The notes beneath the pieces were generated by a model. The model saw only the letters and a program-made list of their open reading frames with translations. It did no database searches and had not been told where the DNA came from. Below, piece after piece: positions 36,087-44,172 of a DNA stretch of 64,000 bases (positions are counted from its first letter, which is position 1; the number at the start of each line of letters is the position of its first letter). Origin of the DNA: JBJYKD01 sp049310025 (lineage in GTDB: Bacteria; Bacillota; Thermosediminibacteria; Thermosediminibacterales; Tepidanaerobacteraceae). The stretch is taken from the NCBI RefSeq assembly GCF_049310025.1, contig NZ_JBJYKD010000012.1, positions 1-64,000 of the forward strand. The letters run 5' to 3'. The position numbers and the translations under genes are program-made.

Positions 36087-36222
36087 AATTGTATCGTTAC
36101 ATTTTTCTCCTGCCGCCCAAAATTGTATGTATATATTATGTCATCAACGGCGATTGTTTGTCAATACAATTTCACAAATCAGCCCGGAGGAAAATTTTAT
36201 GCATAGATTTGTATCGATACAA
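36087..36222. promoter_or_regulatory. Candidate PdxR operator sites between pdxST and pdxR
   Basis: Repeated half-site AATTGTATCG/AATTGTAT: 36087-36096, 36121-36128, inverted at 36164-36171, and a perfect palindrome TTGTATCGATACAA at 36209-36222, which lies inside codons 4-8 of pdxR. Arrangement fits binding by a dimeric GntR-type domain controlling both divergent genes. Inferred from repeats only. Confidence 0.5.
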
Positions 36223-37773
36223 TTGGACAGGAACCTGGATAAGCCTTTATATATCCAGCTTTACGAAGGGATAATCGATCTCATCAGCCAGGGGAAACTG
36301 TCGCCTGAAGAAAAATTGCCTCCCATCCGCAAGCTGGCGGCGCTTTTAAAAGTGAATTCCGTAACGGTGGTCAATGCTTACAGGCTCCTTGAAAAAGAAG
36401 GCTACGCCGTATCAAAGGTGGGCAGCGGCACTTATGTGAGCCCCGCCATCATTTCGGCGGGGCGCCCGGCTCTCAAATTGCAGCCTCACAGCCGCGGCGC
36501 CGGCACTCCTGACATTGACCCGCGCTCAAAGGCACTCAATCCCAAAAATGCGCCCTTCTCCACCGGCGGGCCGGATGGTTCTTTGGGTTTTTCCGGCGCC
36601 GAAAGGCAAAACCCCGGGGCACGGGTGCGGTTCGACTTCGGAAGCGCCGCCATCTCGCCGGAGTTTTTCCCGGTGGACGATTTTAAGGAGGTCTTAAACG
36701 AGGTCCTGGACCGGGACGGCGGCTACGCCTTCGACTACCAGGAGAGCATGGGCTACCCTCCCCTCCGGCAGTCCATCAGGGACTTCATATTTAAAGAATA
36801 CGGAATAGAAATGCCCGTCGACGGTATCCAGGTGGTCTCCGGCGCCCAGCAGGGCATTGACATTATTGCCAAGGCCTTTTTAAATTTCCAGGATACGGTG
36901 TTTGTGGAAGCTCCTACCTACACCGGGGCCATCGACGCCTTCAGGTCCCGGGGTGCCAGGATAGTTGAAATACCCATGGAGCGGGATGGTGTCAATCTGG
37001 ACGAATTTGTTTCAAAGCTCAAAAACCGACCTCCAAAGCTTTTCTATACCATGCCGAATTTCCACAATCCCACCGGCCGGTCTTATTCCGCACAAAAAAA
37101 GAAAGAGCTTCTCGCTCTTACTTCGGAATACGATTTTCTGATTGTGGAAGACGACCACATGAACGACCTTTATTTTGCAAAAAAACCCGAACCGCTTAAG
37201 GCCCTGGACCGCAGCGGCCGGGTGCTTTATATAAAGAGCTTTTCAAAGCTGTTCATGCCCGGACTGCGCCTGGCATTTATCGCATCGCCGGAGGGTTTCG
37301 CCGGCAGGATCACCGATGCCAAATATTCCTCGGACATATCTTCATCGGGCCTTACCCAGCGGGCGCTGGATCTGTTTTTCAGGAAGTCTCTGTGGACCGG
37401 TCACGTAAACCGCATTAGAAAAGCGTTCCGCGAAAAATGGCAGATCATGAAGTACGCCCTGGAAGAATACCTGCCCGGCTGCATAGAATACACCGACCCC
37501 GGCGGCGGTCTTTTCTTCTGGCTGGTTCTTCCGCGGGGATATTATTCCATGAACCTGTACACGGAGGCTTTAAAGCGCGGCCTCCTCATAATGCCCGGGG
37601 ATTTATTCTACGCCGACCGGCGCCCTTCGCAGGGCTTCAGGCTCAGCTTTGCCGAAATATCACCGGAAGACATCCAAGGCGGAATAAAACTGCTTTCGGA
37701 GATAATCTCAGACTTCCTGGAGGAATACAGCCTGAGTCCCATCCGCGGCACCGGCTACCGCCCGCTGCTCTAG
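36199..37773 (+). CDS. pdxR: MocR-family transcriptional regulator (PdxR type)
   Basis: 524 residues. N-terminal winged helix of the GntR family (residues 10-75: YIQLYEGIIDLISQGKLSPEEKLPPIRKLAALLKV), then an aminotransferase-like PLP domain with FNPTGRSYS-type motif (seen as PNFHNPTGRSYS), VEDDHMNDLYF and the PLP lysine in YIKSFSKLFMPGLRLAF. MocR proteins sense PLP; those next to pdxST usually activate PLP synthesis when PLP is low and repress themselves. Start ATG at 36199 follows CGGAGG. The link between domains (about residues 90-150) is long and low in complexity. Confidence 0.93.
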   Translation: MHRFVSIQLDRNLDKPLYIQLYEGIIDLISQGKLSPEEKLPPIRKLAALLKVNSVTVVNAYRLLEKEGYAVSKVGSGTYVSPAIISAGRPALKLQPHSRGAGTPDIDPRSKALNPKNAPFSTGGPDGSLGFSGAERQNPGARVRFDFGSAAISPEFFPVDDFKEVLNEVLDRDGGYAFDYQESMGYPPLRQSIRDFIFKEYGIEMPVDGIQVVSGAQQGIDIIAKAFLNFQDTVFVEAPTYTGAIDAFRSRGARIVEIPMERDGVNLDEFVSKLKNRPPKLFYTMPNFHNPTGRSYSAQKKKELLALTSEYDFLIVEDDHMNDLYFAKKPEPLKALDRSGRVLYIKSFSKLFMPGLRLAFIASPEGFAGRITDAKYSSDISSSGLTQRALDLFFRKSLWTGHVNRIRKAFREKWQIMKYALEEYLPGCIEYTDPGGGLFFWLVLPRGYYSMNLYTEALKRGLLIMPGDLFYADRRPSQGFRLSFAEISPEDIQGGIKLLSEIISDFLEEYSLSPIRGTGYRPLL

Positions 37774-37814
37774 GTTCAAGGCCAAGGTTCAAAAGTCCAA
37801 AAGGCTGCCACCGG

Positions 37815-39149
37815 CTAAAACACTCCCAGGTACTGGTCCAGCTCCCACTGGTGGACCTGTATCCGGTAAATGTCCCATTCTATCAGTTTGGCTTTCATAA
37901 AGTGTTCGTAAGCATGGGGGCCCAGCGCATCCTTTATGACCTCATCCTGGGACAGATAATCCAGGGCTTCCTTCAGACTGCCCGGCAGGCTTTCTATGCC
38001 TGCTTCCATCCTTTCTTCAGGAGTCATGTCGTATATGTTGTTTAACGTCTCGGGCCCCGGGTCCATCTCGTTTCTGATGCCGTCAAGCCCGGCCGCCAGG
38101 ATCACCGCCAGCGCCAGGTAAGGATTGGCCGACGGGTCCGGGCTTCTGAGCTCTATGCGGCTGGCGCTCCCCCGCCCTGCCGGAACCCTCACCAGGGCGC
38201 TGCGGTTCCTCCCCGACCACGAAATATATACGGGGGCCTCATAACCGGGGACCAGGCGCTTGTAAGAGTTCACGGTGGGATTGGTTACGGCGGTAAACGC
38301 CCTGGCATGGCGGAGAATGCCTCCTATAAAGTGCCTTGCCACCTTTGAAAGCCCCAGTTCCCTGTCATTTTCGTCATAGAAGGCATTGATACCGTCTTTG
38401 AAAAGCGACATGTGGATGTGCATTCCCGAGCCGTTTTCCCCGAAAATCGGCTTGGGCATAAAAGTGGCGTACAGGCCGTGTTCCGCCGCTATTGCCTTTG
38501 TTACAAATTTGAAGGTCACCACGTTGTCTGCGGTTCTCAACGCCCGGGTGTATTTAAAGTCTATTTCGTGCTGGCCGGGAGCCACCTCGTGGTGGGCGGC
38601 CTCCACCTCGAACCCCATCTCCTGCAGGGCGAGCACAATATCCCTTCTGGCGTTCTCCCCCAGATCCACCGGGGACAGGTCAAAATAGCTTCCTTTGTCG
38701 TTGGTCTTAACGGTGGGCCTGCCTTCCTCGTCGGTATGGAAAAGAAAGAATTCCGGTTCAGGACCCGCATACATTTCGTAACCCATCCGGCGCGCCTCTT
38801 CAAGCACTTTTTTCAGTATGCCCCTGGGGCACCCTATAAAAGGCTCGTTGTTGGAATCGTACACATCGCACATGAGCCTGGCCTCCGCCCCCTTTCTGGG
38901 CTTCCACGGAAGTATGGCGAAGGTGTCGTAGTCGGGCTTAAGATACATGTCCGATTCCTGGATGCGGGTAAATCCTTCAATGGAAGAACCGTCGAACATT
39001 ATCTTTCCGTCCAAAGCGTCTTCCAGCTGGTCAACGGTGATGGTAACGTTTTTGATTATGCCCAGGATATCGGTAAACTGCAGCCTTATGAACTTCACAT
39101 CAAGCTCCTGAGCCTTTTTCAGAACATCGCTTTTTGTGAATTTCGGCAT
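37815..39149 (-). CDS. glnA: Glutamine synthetase, type I (downstream paralogue)
   Basis: 444 residues, the short GSI-alpha form. It makes glutamine from glutamate, ammonia and ATP. Motifs: MFDGSSIEGFTRIQESDMYL, YAGPEPEFFLF, HHEVAPGQHEIDFKY, GSGMHIHMSLF, the E-flap VPGYEAPVYISWS and RIELRSPDPSANPYLA. The adenylylation loop of GSI-beta is absent. It is one of two tandem copies; the other begins 317 bases upstream. The intergenic part has a terminator of the upstream copy and a TAACA/TGTTA inverted repeat, so this copy probably has its own promoter. Confidence 0.96.
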   Translation of the reverse strand: MPKFTKSDVLKKAQELDVKFIRLQFTDILGIIKNVTITVDQLEDALDGKIMFDGSSIEGFTRIQESDMYLKPDYDTFAILPWKPRKGAEARLMCDVYDSNNEPFIGCPRGILKKVLEEARRMGYEMYAGPEPEFFLFHTDEEGRPTVKTNDKGSYFDLSPVDLGENARRDIVLALQEMGFEVEAAHHEVAPGQHEIDFKYTRALRTADNVVTFKFVTKAIAAEHGLYATFMPKPIFGENGSGMHIHMSLFKDGINAFYDENDRELGLSKVARHFIGGILRHARAFTAVTNPTVNSYKRLVPGYEAPVYISWSGRNRSALVRVPAGRGSASRIELRSPDPSANPYLALAVILAAGLDGIRNEMDPGPETLNNIYDMTPEERMEAGIESLPGSLKEALDYLSQDEVIKDALGPHAYEHFMKAKLIEWDIYRIQVHQWELDQYLGVF

Positions 39150-39241
39150 TATATCCCTCCTAAATCTTTTAAATTTTCGGTATAAATCTGTTTTTATTAA
39201 AATCCTTTCTTACAAAAAATTTCCCATCACCGTTTATAATA

Positions 39242-39257
39242 TAACATTTTTTTGTTA
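39242..39257. promoter_or_regulatory. TAACA-N6-TGTTA inverted repeat upstream of downstream glnA
   Basis: About 95 bases upstream of the gene in AT-rich DNA that also has minus-strand TATATT/TATTAT sequences. The same half-sites appear upstream of the other glnA and of glnR, so a shared regulator is likely. Confidence 0.4.
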
Positions 39258-39393
39258 CTTGGTCTATAAGTTGTGAGCTTCGAAAGTTTTCCACCGACAG
39301 GCACCCGCGCCCTTCGGCCGAAATGGTTTTTGCAGCCAGGCCATTTACGGATATCAACCGCTTCAGTTTCACCCACACCGGCCGCACGCAAAA

Positions 39394-39420
39394 GGCGCCG
39401 GGTTTCAAAAACCCGGCGCC
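39394..39420 (-). terminator. Intrinsic terminator after the upstream glnA
   Basis: Perfect stem GGCGCCGGGTTT/AAACCCGGCGCC with a three-base loop followed by TTTTG on the minus strand. Confidence 0.85.
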
Positions 39421-39465
39421 GTTCTATTAAATATGAGGGGGAGGCGTCGTTTGTTGAAATATCGT

Positions 39466-40794
39466 TTAATACACCTCTATATATTCGTCCAGCTCCCAGC
39501 TGTGGACTTTGGTCCTGTAAGCGTCCCATTCCTGCCTCTTGGCCTTTACATAATGTTCGTATACATGGGGGCCAAGTGCTTTTACTATAACTTCGTCTTC
39601 GGCCAGCAGGTCCAGGGCTTCCTTGAGGTTCCCGGGGAGACTCTTAATGCCCGCCTTTTCACGTTCTTCGTCGCTCATATGGTAAATGTTGTCGTAGACC
39701 TGGGGGCCCGGATCTATTTTGTTCTTGATACCGTCAAGCCCGGCCGCCAGGATCACCGCCAGCGCCAGATACGGGTTGGCCGACGGGTCGGGGCTTCTGA
39801 GCTCAATTCGGGTTTTTGCACCGCCGGCTGCAGGTACCCGCACCAGGGCGCTCCTGTTTTTGGCGGACCAGGAAATGTACACCGGTGCCTCATACCCCGG
39901 GACCAGTCTTTTATAGGAGTTGACCAGCGGGTTGGTGATGGCGGTAAAGCCGGGGGCGTGTTTCAAGAGCCCACCCACATAATACCTTGCAATCTCGCTC
40001 AGCCCGGCCTCTCCGTTTTCGTCGGCAAAGGCGTTCTTCCCGTCGGAAAAAAGCGATTGATGGATGTGCATACCGGACCCGTTGATGCCAAACACCGGCT
40101 TCGGCATGAATGTGGCGTGCAGGCCGTGCTGTTTGGCGATAATTTTGGTCACAAAACGGAAGGTGGTGATGTTGTCGGCCGTCCGGAGGGCGTCTGAGTA
40201 CTTAAAATCTATTTCGTGCTGGCCCGGTGCCACCTCATGATGGGCGGCTTCCACTTCAAAACCCATTTCCTCAAGGGTGAGCACAATATCTCTTCTGGCA
40301 TTTTCACCCAGGTCCACCGGCGAAAGGTCGAAGTAGCCGCCTTTGTCTCCGGTCTCAATTGTCGGTTTTCCCTTTTCATCTGTGAGAAACATGAAAAATT
40401 CCGGTTCCGGGCCCGCATACATCGTAAAACCCATAGATTTGGCTTCCTCAACGACTTTTTTGAGAACCTGGCGGGGGCTCCCTTCAAAGGGAGTGCCGTC
40501 GGGATTGTAAATGTCGCAAATCAGCCGGGCTTCCGCTCCGTCTCTCGGTTTCCATGGAAAAATGGCAAAGGTATCAAGGTCTGGTTTCAGATACATATCC
40601 GATTCCTGTATGCGGGTGAAACCCTCGATAGACGAACCGTCAAACATCAATTTGCCGTCCAGGGCGTCCTCCAGCTGGCTCACCGGAATTGCCACATTCT
40701 TTACCACTCCGAAAATGTCGACAAACTGAAGTCTGATAAATTTCACCTTGAGCTCCTTCGTAAGGTTGATGATGTCATCCTTTGTGTAACCCAC
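39466..40794 (-). CDS. glnA: Glutamine synthetase, type I (upstream paralogue)
   Basis: 442 residues, very similar to the neighbouring glnA along the whole length (shared blocks include QLEDALDGK, SSIEGFTRIQESDMYLKPD, HHEVAPGQHEIDFKY and the NSYKRLVPGYEAPVYISW flap). It is again the short GSI-alpha form. Start is GTG at 40794 behind TGGAGGG; the in-frame extension to 40857 would run through the promoter. It has a strong promoter and lies divergent to the GlnR-like regulator, so it is probably the regulated housekeeping copy. Confidence 0.96.
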   Translation of the reverse strand: MGYTKDDIINLTKELKVKFIRLQFVDIFGVVKNVAIPVSQLEDALDGKLMFDGSSIEGFTRIQESDMYLKPDLDTFAIFPWKPRDGAEARLICDIYNPDGTPFEGSPRQVLKKVVEEAKSMGFTMYAGPEPEFFMFLTDEKGKPTIETGDKGGYFDLSPVDLGENARRDIVLTLEEMGFEVEAAHHEVAPGQHEIDFKYSDALRTADNITTFRFVTKIIAKQHGLHATFMPKPVFGINGSGMHIHQSLFSDGKNAFADENGEAGLSEIARYYVGGLLKHAPGFTAITNPLVNSYKRLVPGYEAPVYISWSAKNRSALVRVPAAGGAKTRIELRSPDPSANPYLALAVILAAGLDGIKNKIDPGPQVYDNIYHMSDEEREKAGIKSLPGNLKEALDLLAEDEVIVKALGPHVYEHYVKAKRQEWDAYRTKVHSWELDEYIEVY

Positions 40795-40828
40795 TTTTCT
40801 CCCTCCAGATCTTAAAATGTATATTGAA

Positions 40829-40857
40829 ATCATAACAATGTTATTTTCAAATGTCAA
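40829..40857 (-). promoter_or_regulatory. Strong promoter of the upstream glnA with an operator-like palindrome
   Basis: Minus strand TTGACA, 17 bases, TATGAT. Between the two hexamers lies TAACA-A-TGTTA (40833-40843), well placed for a repressor such as GlnR to block RNA polymerase. Spacing is not the canonical TGTNA-N7-TNACA. Confidence 0.65.
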
Positions 40858-40904
40858 GTTAATGTAAGGTTTTTTATTTTATCTTTGTCAAATCTAACAT
40901 GAAA

Positions 40905-40943
40905 TTGACTTTTGCAGTCTTTTATGTTAGTATAGTGGTAACA
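40905..40943 (+). promoter_or_regulatory. Promoter of glnR with overlapping inverted repeat
   Basis: TTGACT, 17 bases, TAGTAT (40905-40933). TGTTA-N9-TAACA (40925-40943) overlaps the -10, suggesting autoregulation. A further TAACA half-site lies at 40895-40899. Confidence 0.6.
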
Positions 40944-40961
40944 TTTCGGGAGGTGATTATT

Positions 40962-41318
40962 GTGGCCGGCACTTCACTGGATAAGGGTTTATACCCGATC
41001 GGAGTTGTGGAAGAAAAAACCGGCCTTACCAGCCGGCAAATCCGTTATTATGAAGATCTGGGGCTAATTACTCCGGCCAGAACTTCGGGCAAACAGAGAA
41101 GATACTCGGAAAAAGACATCATCAGGCTTGCCAGAATTAAATATCTGAAAGACAACGGATTTGACTTAAAATCAATAAAAGAGAAGATAGATATACTGGA
41201 AAAAAGCTCCAAAAACATTAATCTTACGTCTGATATAAATTTGCCCGGAGGCAAGCTCACATCCCTCTATCCCGTATCAAACCGTGCAGTGTTGATGAAG
41301 CTCCTGGAAAAAAAATAA
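40962..41318 (+). CDS. glnR: MerR-family regulator, GlnR type
   Basis: 118 residues. N-terminal MerR winged helix: YPIGVVEEKTGLTSRQIRYYEDLGLITPARTSGKQRRYSEKD closely follows the GlnR/TnrA pattern (in parts: LTSRQIRYYEDLGLI). A helical dimerisation part and a short C-terminal tail follow. In Bacilli, GlnR represses glnRA in nitrogen excess with glutamine-bound GlnA as partner. Divergent placement beside glnA supports that role here. Start is GTG at 40962 behind GGGAGGTGA. Confidence 0.9.
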   Translation: MAGTSLDKGLYPIGVVEEKTGLTSRQIRYYEDLGLITPARTSGKQRRYSEKDIIRLARIKYLKDNGFDLKSIKEKIDILEKSSKNINLTSDINLPGGKLTSLYPVSNRAVLMKLLEKK

Positions 41319-41346
41319 TCCTTGCGTCCACACGCAAGGATTATTT
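41315..41346. terminator. Bidirectional terminator between glnR and a GntR gene
   Basis: AATAATCCTTGCGT, CCAC loop, ACGCAAGGATTATT then T5. It lies between convergent genes. Confidence 0.9.
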
Positions 41347-41349
41347 TTT

Positions 41350-42021
41350 TCAAAACACTTTATGGCTTTCAAGGTATGGGCAGAGGTTAGAGCGTGCCTC
41401 ATCCACATGCCTGATCATGGCCTTTTCGGCGGCATCGGGATCATGGGATTCCAGAGCCCTGTAAATGTTCCGGTGCTCTTCCAGAGAAACCGGCGCTCTG
41501 CCGCTGGACTTGATGGATACCAGCCGGGCCCTCTGAATGAAATGATGGAAATTGGTAAGGACCGATTCCAGGGGCCTGCTGTGGCAGGCTTTAAATATCA
41601 CGTCGTGAAAACGGGTATCCAGTTCGGAGACCTTGTCAATTTCCCCTTTAACCGTGTAAAATTCCATAAGATCCAGTATGTCCTTCATTTCTTTTAGTTG
41701 TTCATCGGTTATCTTTTCGGCAGCCCAGCGCGCCGCCAGCCCTTCGATCATCTTGCGGATTGTGTATATGTCTTCCACATCCTGTTCGGTAACCCCTTCT
41801 ACAATCACGCCTTTATTGGGTATGCTCGACACAAGACCTTCAAGCTCCAGCTGGCGGATGGCCTCTCTAACCGGTGTCCGGCTGACTCCCAGCTCTTTTG
41901 CCACCTTCATCTCTATTAAGCTCTCGCCCGGTTTATAGACACCGTTTAGTATGGCGTTCTTCAGCTGGTGATATATCCTGCTGCGCAGGGAATATCCCGT
42001 GTCCTGCAAGTCGGACGTCAT
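41350..42021 (-). CDS. GntR-family regulator with FCD domain
   Basis: 223 residues. Winged helix at residues 10-75 (HQLKNAILNGVYKPGESLIEMKVAKELGVSRTPVREAIRQLE region) followed by an all-helical FCD ligand-binding domain with the metal-binding histidine pattern (ELDTRFHDVIF, then CHSRPL and MIRHVDEA). FadR subfamily regulators usually sense organic acids. No obvious target operon adjoins; the upstream region has GTATA-rich inverted repeats (around 42059-42074 and 42106-42117) that may be its own operator. Start ATG behind GGGGAGG. Confidence 0.92.
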   Translation of the reverse strand: MTSDLQDTGYSLRSRIYHQLKNAILNGVYKPGESLIEMKVAKELGVSRTPVREAIRQLELEGLVSSIPNKGVIVEGVTEQDVEDIYTIRKMIEGLAARWAAEKITDEQLKEMKDILDLMEFYTVKGEIDKVSELDTRFHDVIFKACHSRPLESVLTNFHHFIQRARLVSIKSSGRAPVSLEEHRNIYRALESHDPDAAEKAMIRHVDEARSNLCPYLESHKVF

Positions 42022-42266
42022 ATGTTAAGACCTCCCCGTCTTAATGCAAAGCTTCTAAGTATATTTTACTATACGTTTTAATTTTTTGAAAGGGATTTTC
42101 ATATAATTGTATACTATATCCACAACAAAATATTGATTTATGCAAAAACGCCGGCAATCCGGTCTTGTCAAAAAACGGCTTTTAACTGAAGCTGTAAATA
42201 TAATACGGTTTTTGATATAATTAAATTGTTATTCAGCACTATTTCTGCAAGCAATACAGGTGGTTT

Positions 42267-43019
42267 ATGAGTTTGTACAGGCGGAATCTCATTAAAATAT
42301 ATGACAAATTGTTTGCCGCCTTCGGGCCTCAGCACTGGTGGCCGGCGGAAAGCGATTTCGAGGTGGTGGTGGGGGCCATCCTCACCCAGAGCGTGTCGTG
42401 GAAAAACGTAGAAAAAGCCATTGAAAACCTCAAGGCCGAGGGACTGCTTTCCGTAGACGGCATACTGAAGGCGGAAAGGCAAAAGCTGGCGGACCTTGTC
42501 AGGTCCACCAGGTATTACAACCAGAAGGCCGAAAAGCTTAAAAATATATGCCGTCACATTAAAGACAATTACGACGGGGATATCTGTAAAATGTTTGAAA
42601 AGGATCTTTTTGAAATGCGGCGGGAACTTTTATCCATCAAGGGGCTCGGCAGGGAGACGGCAGATTCCATAATCCTTTACGCCGCCAGAAAACCCATTTT
42701 CGTGGTGGACGCCTATACCCGGCGGATATTTTCGAGGCTGGGCTTCCTTCCGGAGGATGCGGACTACCAGGCAATGCAGGACTTTTTCATGCAAAACCTG
42801 CCGGAGGACGTGGAACTCTTCAACGAATACCACGCCCTCATCGTCAGGCTGGGGAAAGACTGCTGCCGGAATCAAAACCCGCTCTGCGCCGAATGCCCCG
42901 TAAGTGATGCATGCAAATTTTATTCGGCTTTGACAAATAACGCTGTCGGGGCTGACGCCGGAACAGGAAGGGAAAATACAGGCCGGAATAGGAAAGGAGA
43001 ATACAAAAAGTCAACTTAA
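42267..43019 (+). CDS. Endonuclease III-like DNA glycosylase (MagIII type)
   Basis: 250 residues, HhH-GPD superfamily. The helix-hairpin-helix is IKGLGRETADSIILYA, followed by the catalytic aspartate in VVDAYTRR. The lysine that makes endonuclease III a lyase (GVGRKTA) is glutamate here (GRETA), as in 3-methyladenine glycosylase MagIII of Helicobacter, so a monofunctional alkyl-base glycosylase is likely. A four-cysteine cluster (CCRNQNPLCAECPVSDAC) should bind a 4Fe-4S cluster. The C-terminal 25 residues are Gly/Asn/Lys-rich and probably disordered. Confidence 0.88.
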   Translation: MSLYRRNLIKIYDKLFAAFGPQHWWPAESDFEVVVGAILTQSVSWKNVEKAIENLKAEGLLSVDGILKAERQKLADLVRSTRYYNQKAEKLKNICRHIKDNYDGDICKMFEKDLFEMRRELLSIKGLGRETADSIILYAARKPIFVVDAYTRRIFSRLGFLPEDADYQAMQDFFMQNLPEDVELFNEYHALIVRLGKDCCRNQNPLCAECPVSDACKFYSALTNNAVGADAGTGRENTGRNRKGEYKKST

Positions 43020-43034
43020 AGACATATTTCTATC

Positions 43035-43532
43035 TTAATTTGCATAGGTTTTTACAATTTCCCCGTAGTAGAGCACATGATAATCGCCGTTTTTATAGCA
43101 TTCATTTTTTATTTCTCCGGGCAGTTTATCGGGGTCCAGCGGTTGCCTGTAAATTATCCTGCAGTCTATGTGGATGTCGCATTCGGCTATGTGCGGCGAT
43201 TCCACCGCCCCTTCCTGCGGCGTAAGGCCGCATTCCCTGAACTTGTCAATGTCCCTTCCGGATCTGGAGCCGCATATGGCCAGAGCTTTTTTCAGATCCC
43301 CTTTCTGCGGAATGCTCACGGTAAAAGAGTCGGCCTTTTCGATGAGCTCATATGTATACCTGGAATACCTCACCATAACCATAAACACCGGCCTGTTCCA
43401 CATGCGGCCCAGGGTCCCCCAGCCGATAGTCATGGTGTTGACCCTGTCGCCGTGTTTCACGGTCAGGAATGCGCCTTCCGGGAGCTGCTCCAGTATTTTC
43501 CCGGATACTTCGGCAATGTTAATCTCTTTCAA
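43035..43532 (-). CDS. Flavin reductase-like domain protein (FMN-binding split barrel)
   Basis: 165 residues. Motifs: GAFLTVKHGDRVNTMTIGWGTLGRMWNRPVFMVMVR at the N-terminus and FTVSIPQKGDLKKAL in the middle are typical of Clostridial flavin reductase-like proteins. It probably binds FMN and moves electrons from NAD(P)H; the partner is unknown. Single gene, start ATG with AGGAGG upstream. Confidence 0.9.
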   Translation of the reverse strand: MKEINIAEVSGKILEQLPEGAFLTVKHGDRVNTMTIGWGTLGRMWNRPVFMVMVRYSRYTYELIEKADSFTVSIPQKGDLKKALAICGSRSGRDIDKFRECGLTPQEGAVESPHIAECDIHIDCRIIYRQPLDPDKLPGEIKNECYKNGDYHVLYYGEIVKTYAN

Positions 43533-43701
43533 GCAAATCTCCTCCTTTTTTACTTTTATCTCAAAACCGGTAACTCAACCCACAACCCGCCCGAGCAGGC
43601 GGGTGAAATTTTTTCTTGCCGGCGCAGAGGTCCACCCGCGCACCCAAATCAAGTGTGAATTAATATAATATTACGAGAAAGAGCGGATAGGAGTGTTTTA
43701 G

Positions 43702-43971
43702 GTGGCCAAGGAAAAAGAACTGAGGTCGGTTTTAACCGCATTTAATTACCTGCTGGGGATTGCTATCACCGTTTTTTCCGTGGAATTTTTTTTAAAAAAA
43801 GGGGCGGTGGCGCCTCTATATATAACCGCCGCTATTATAATCGCCGGTCCCCTGGAGGATTTCCTGGTAAGTGTGGTAAAGCCTGAACAGAGGTGGCTTG
43901 TGGATCAGCTGACAAGCGTGGGCTTCATGATTTTCCTGCTGCTGGCCGTCCTGGAATCGGCAAAAAAGTAA
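43702..43971 (+). CDS. Small membrane protein of unknown function
   Basis: 89 residues with three hydrophobic segments (about 10-31, 37-53, 68-84) and charged ends. No motif recognised. Start is GTG at 43702 behind AGGAG. A GC-rich hairpin followed by T6 (43588-43612) precedes it and could attenuate its transcription. Confidence 0.7.
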   Translation: MAKEKELRSVLTAFNYLLGIAITVFSVEFFLKKGAVAPLYITAAIIIAGPLEDFLVSVVKPEQRWLVDQLTSVGFMIFLLLAVLESAKK

Positions 43972-44124
43972 TTTTCCTCTCAGGATAATTATACCTCACT
44001 TTTTAAGCTGATAAAAGCCCTTTTGCAGCTTAACCGCCGGGTTCACAAAAACTCGGCTCAGCCAGCATTGCCTGCCGATGGTATTTCCGGATTAATGACT
44101 GTATGAAGGACATTAAACTTAAAA

Positions 44125-44147
44125 AATGGCCGCAATAGGGCCATTTA
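44125..44147. terminator. Hairpin at the end of the sugar operon
   Basis: AAATGGCC, six-base loop, GGGCCATTT, just beyond the iolB-like stop on the minus strand. Modest stem, A/T flanks on both sides. Confidence 0.55.
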
Positions 44148-44172
44148 AATAAATATTACTTCAACTCAAATA

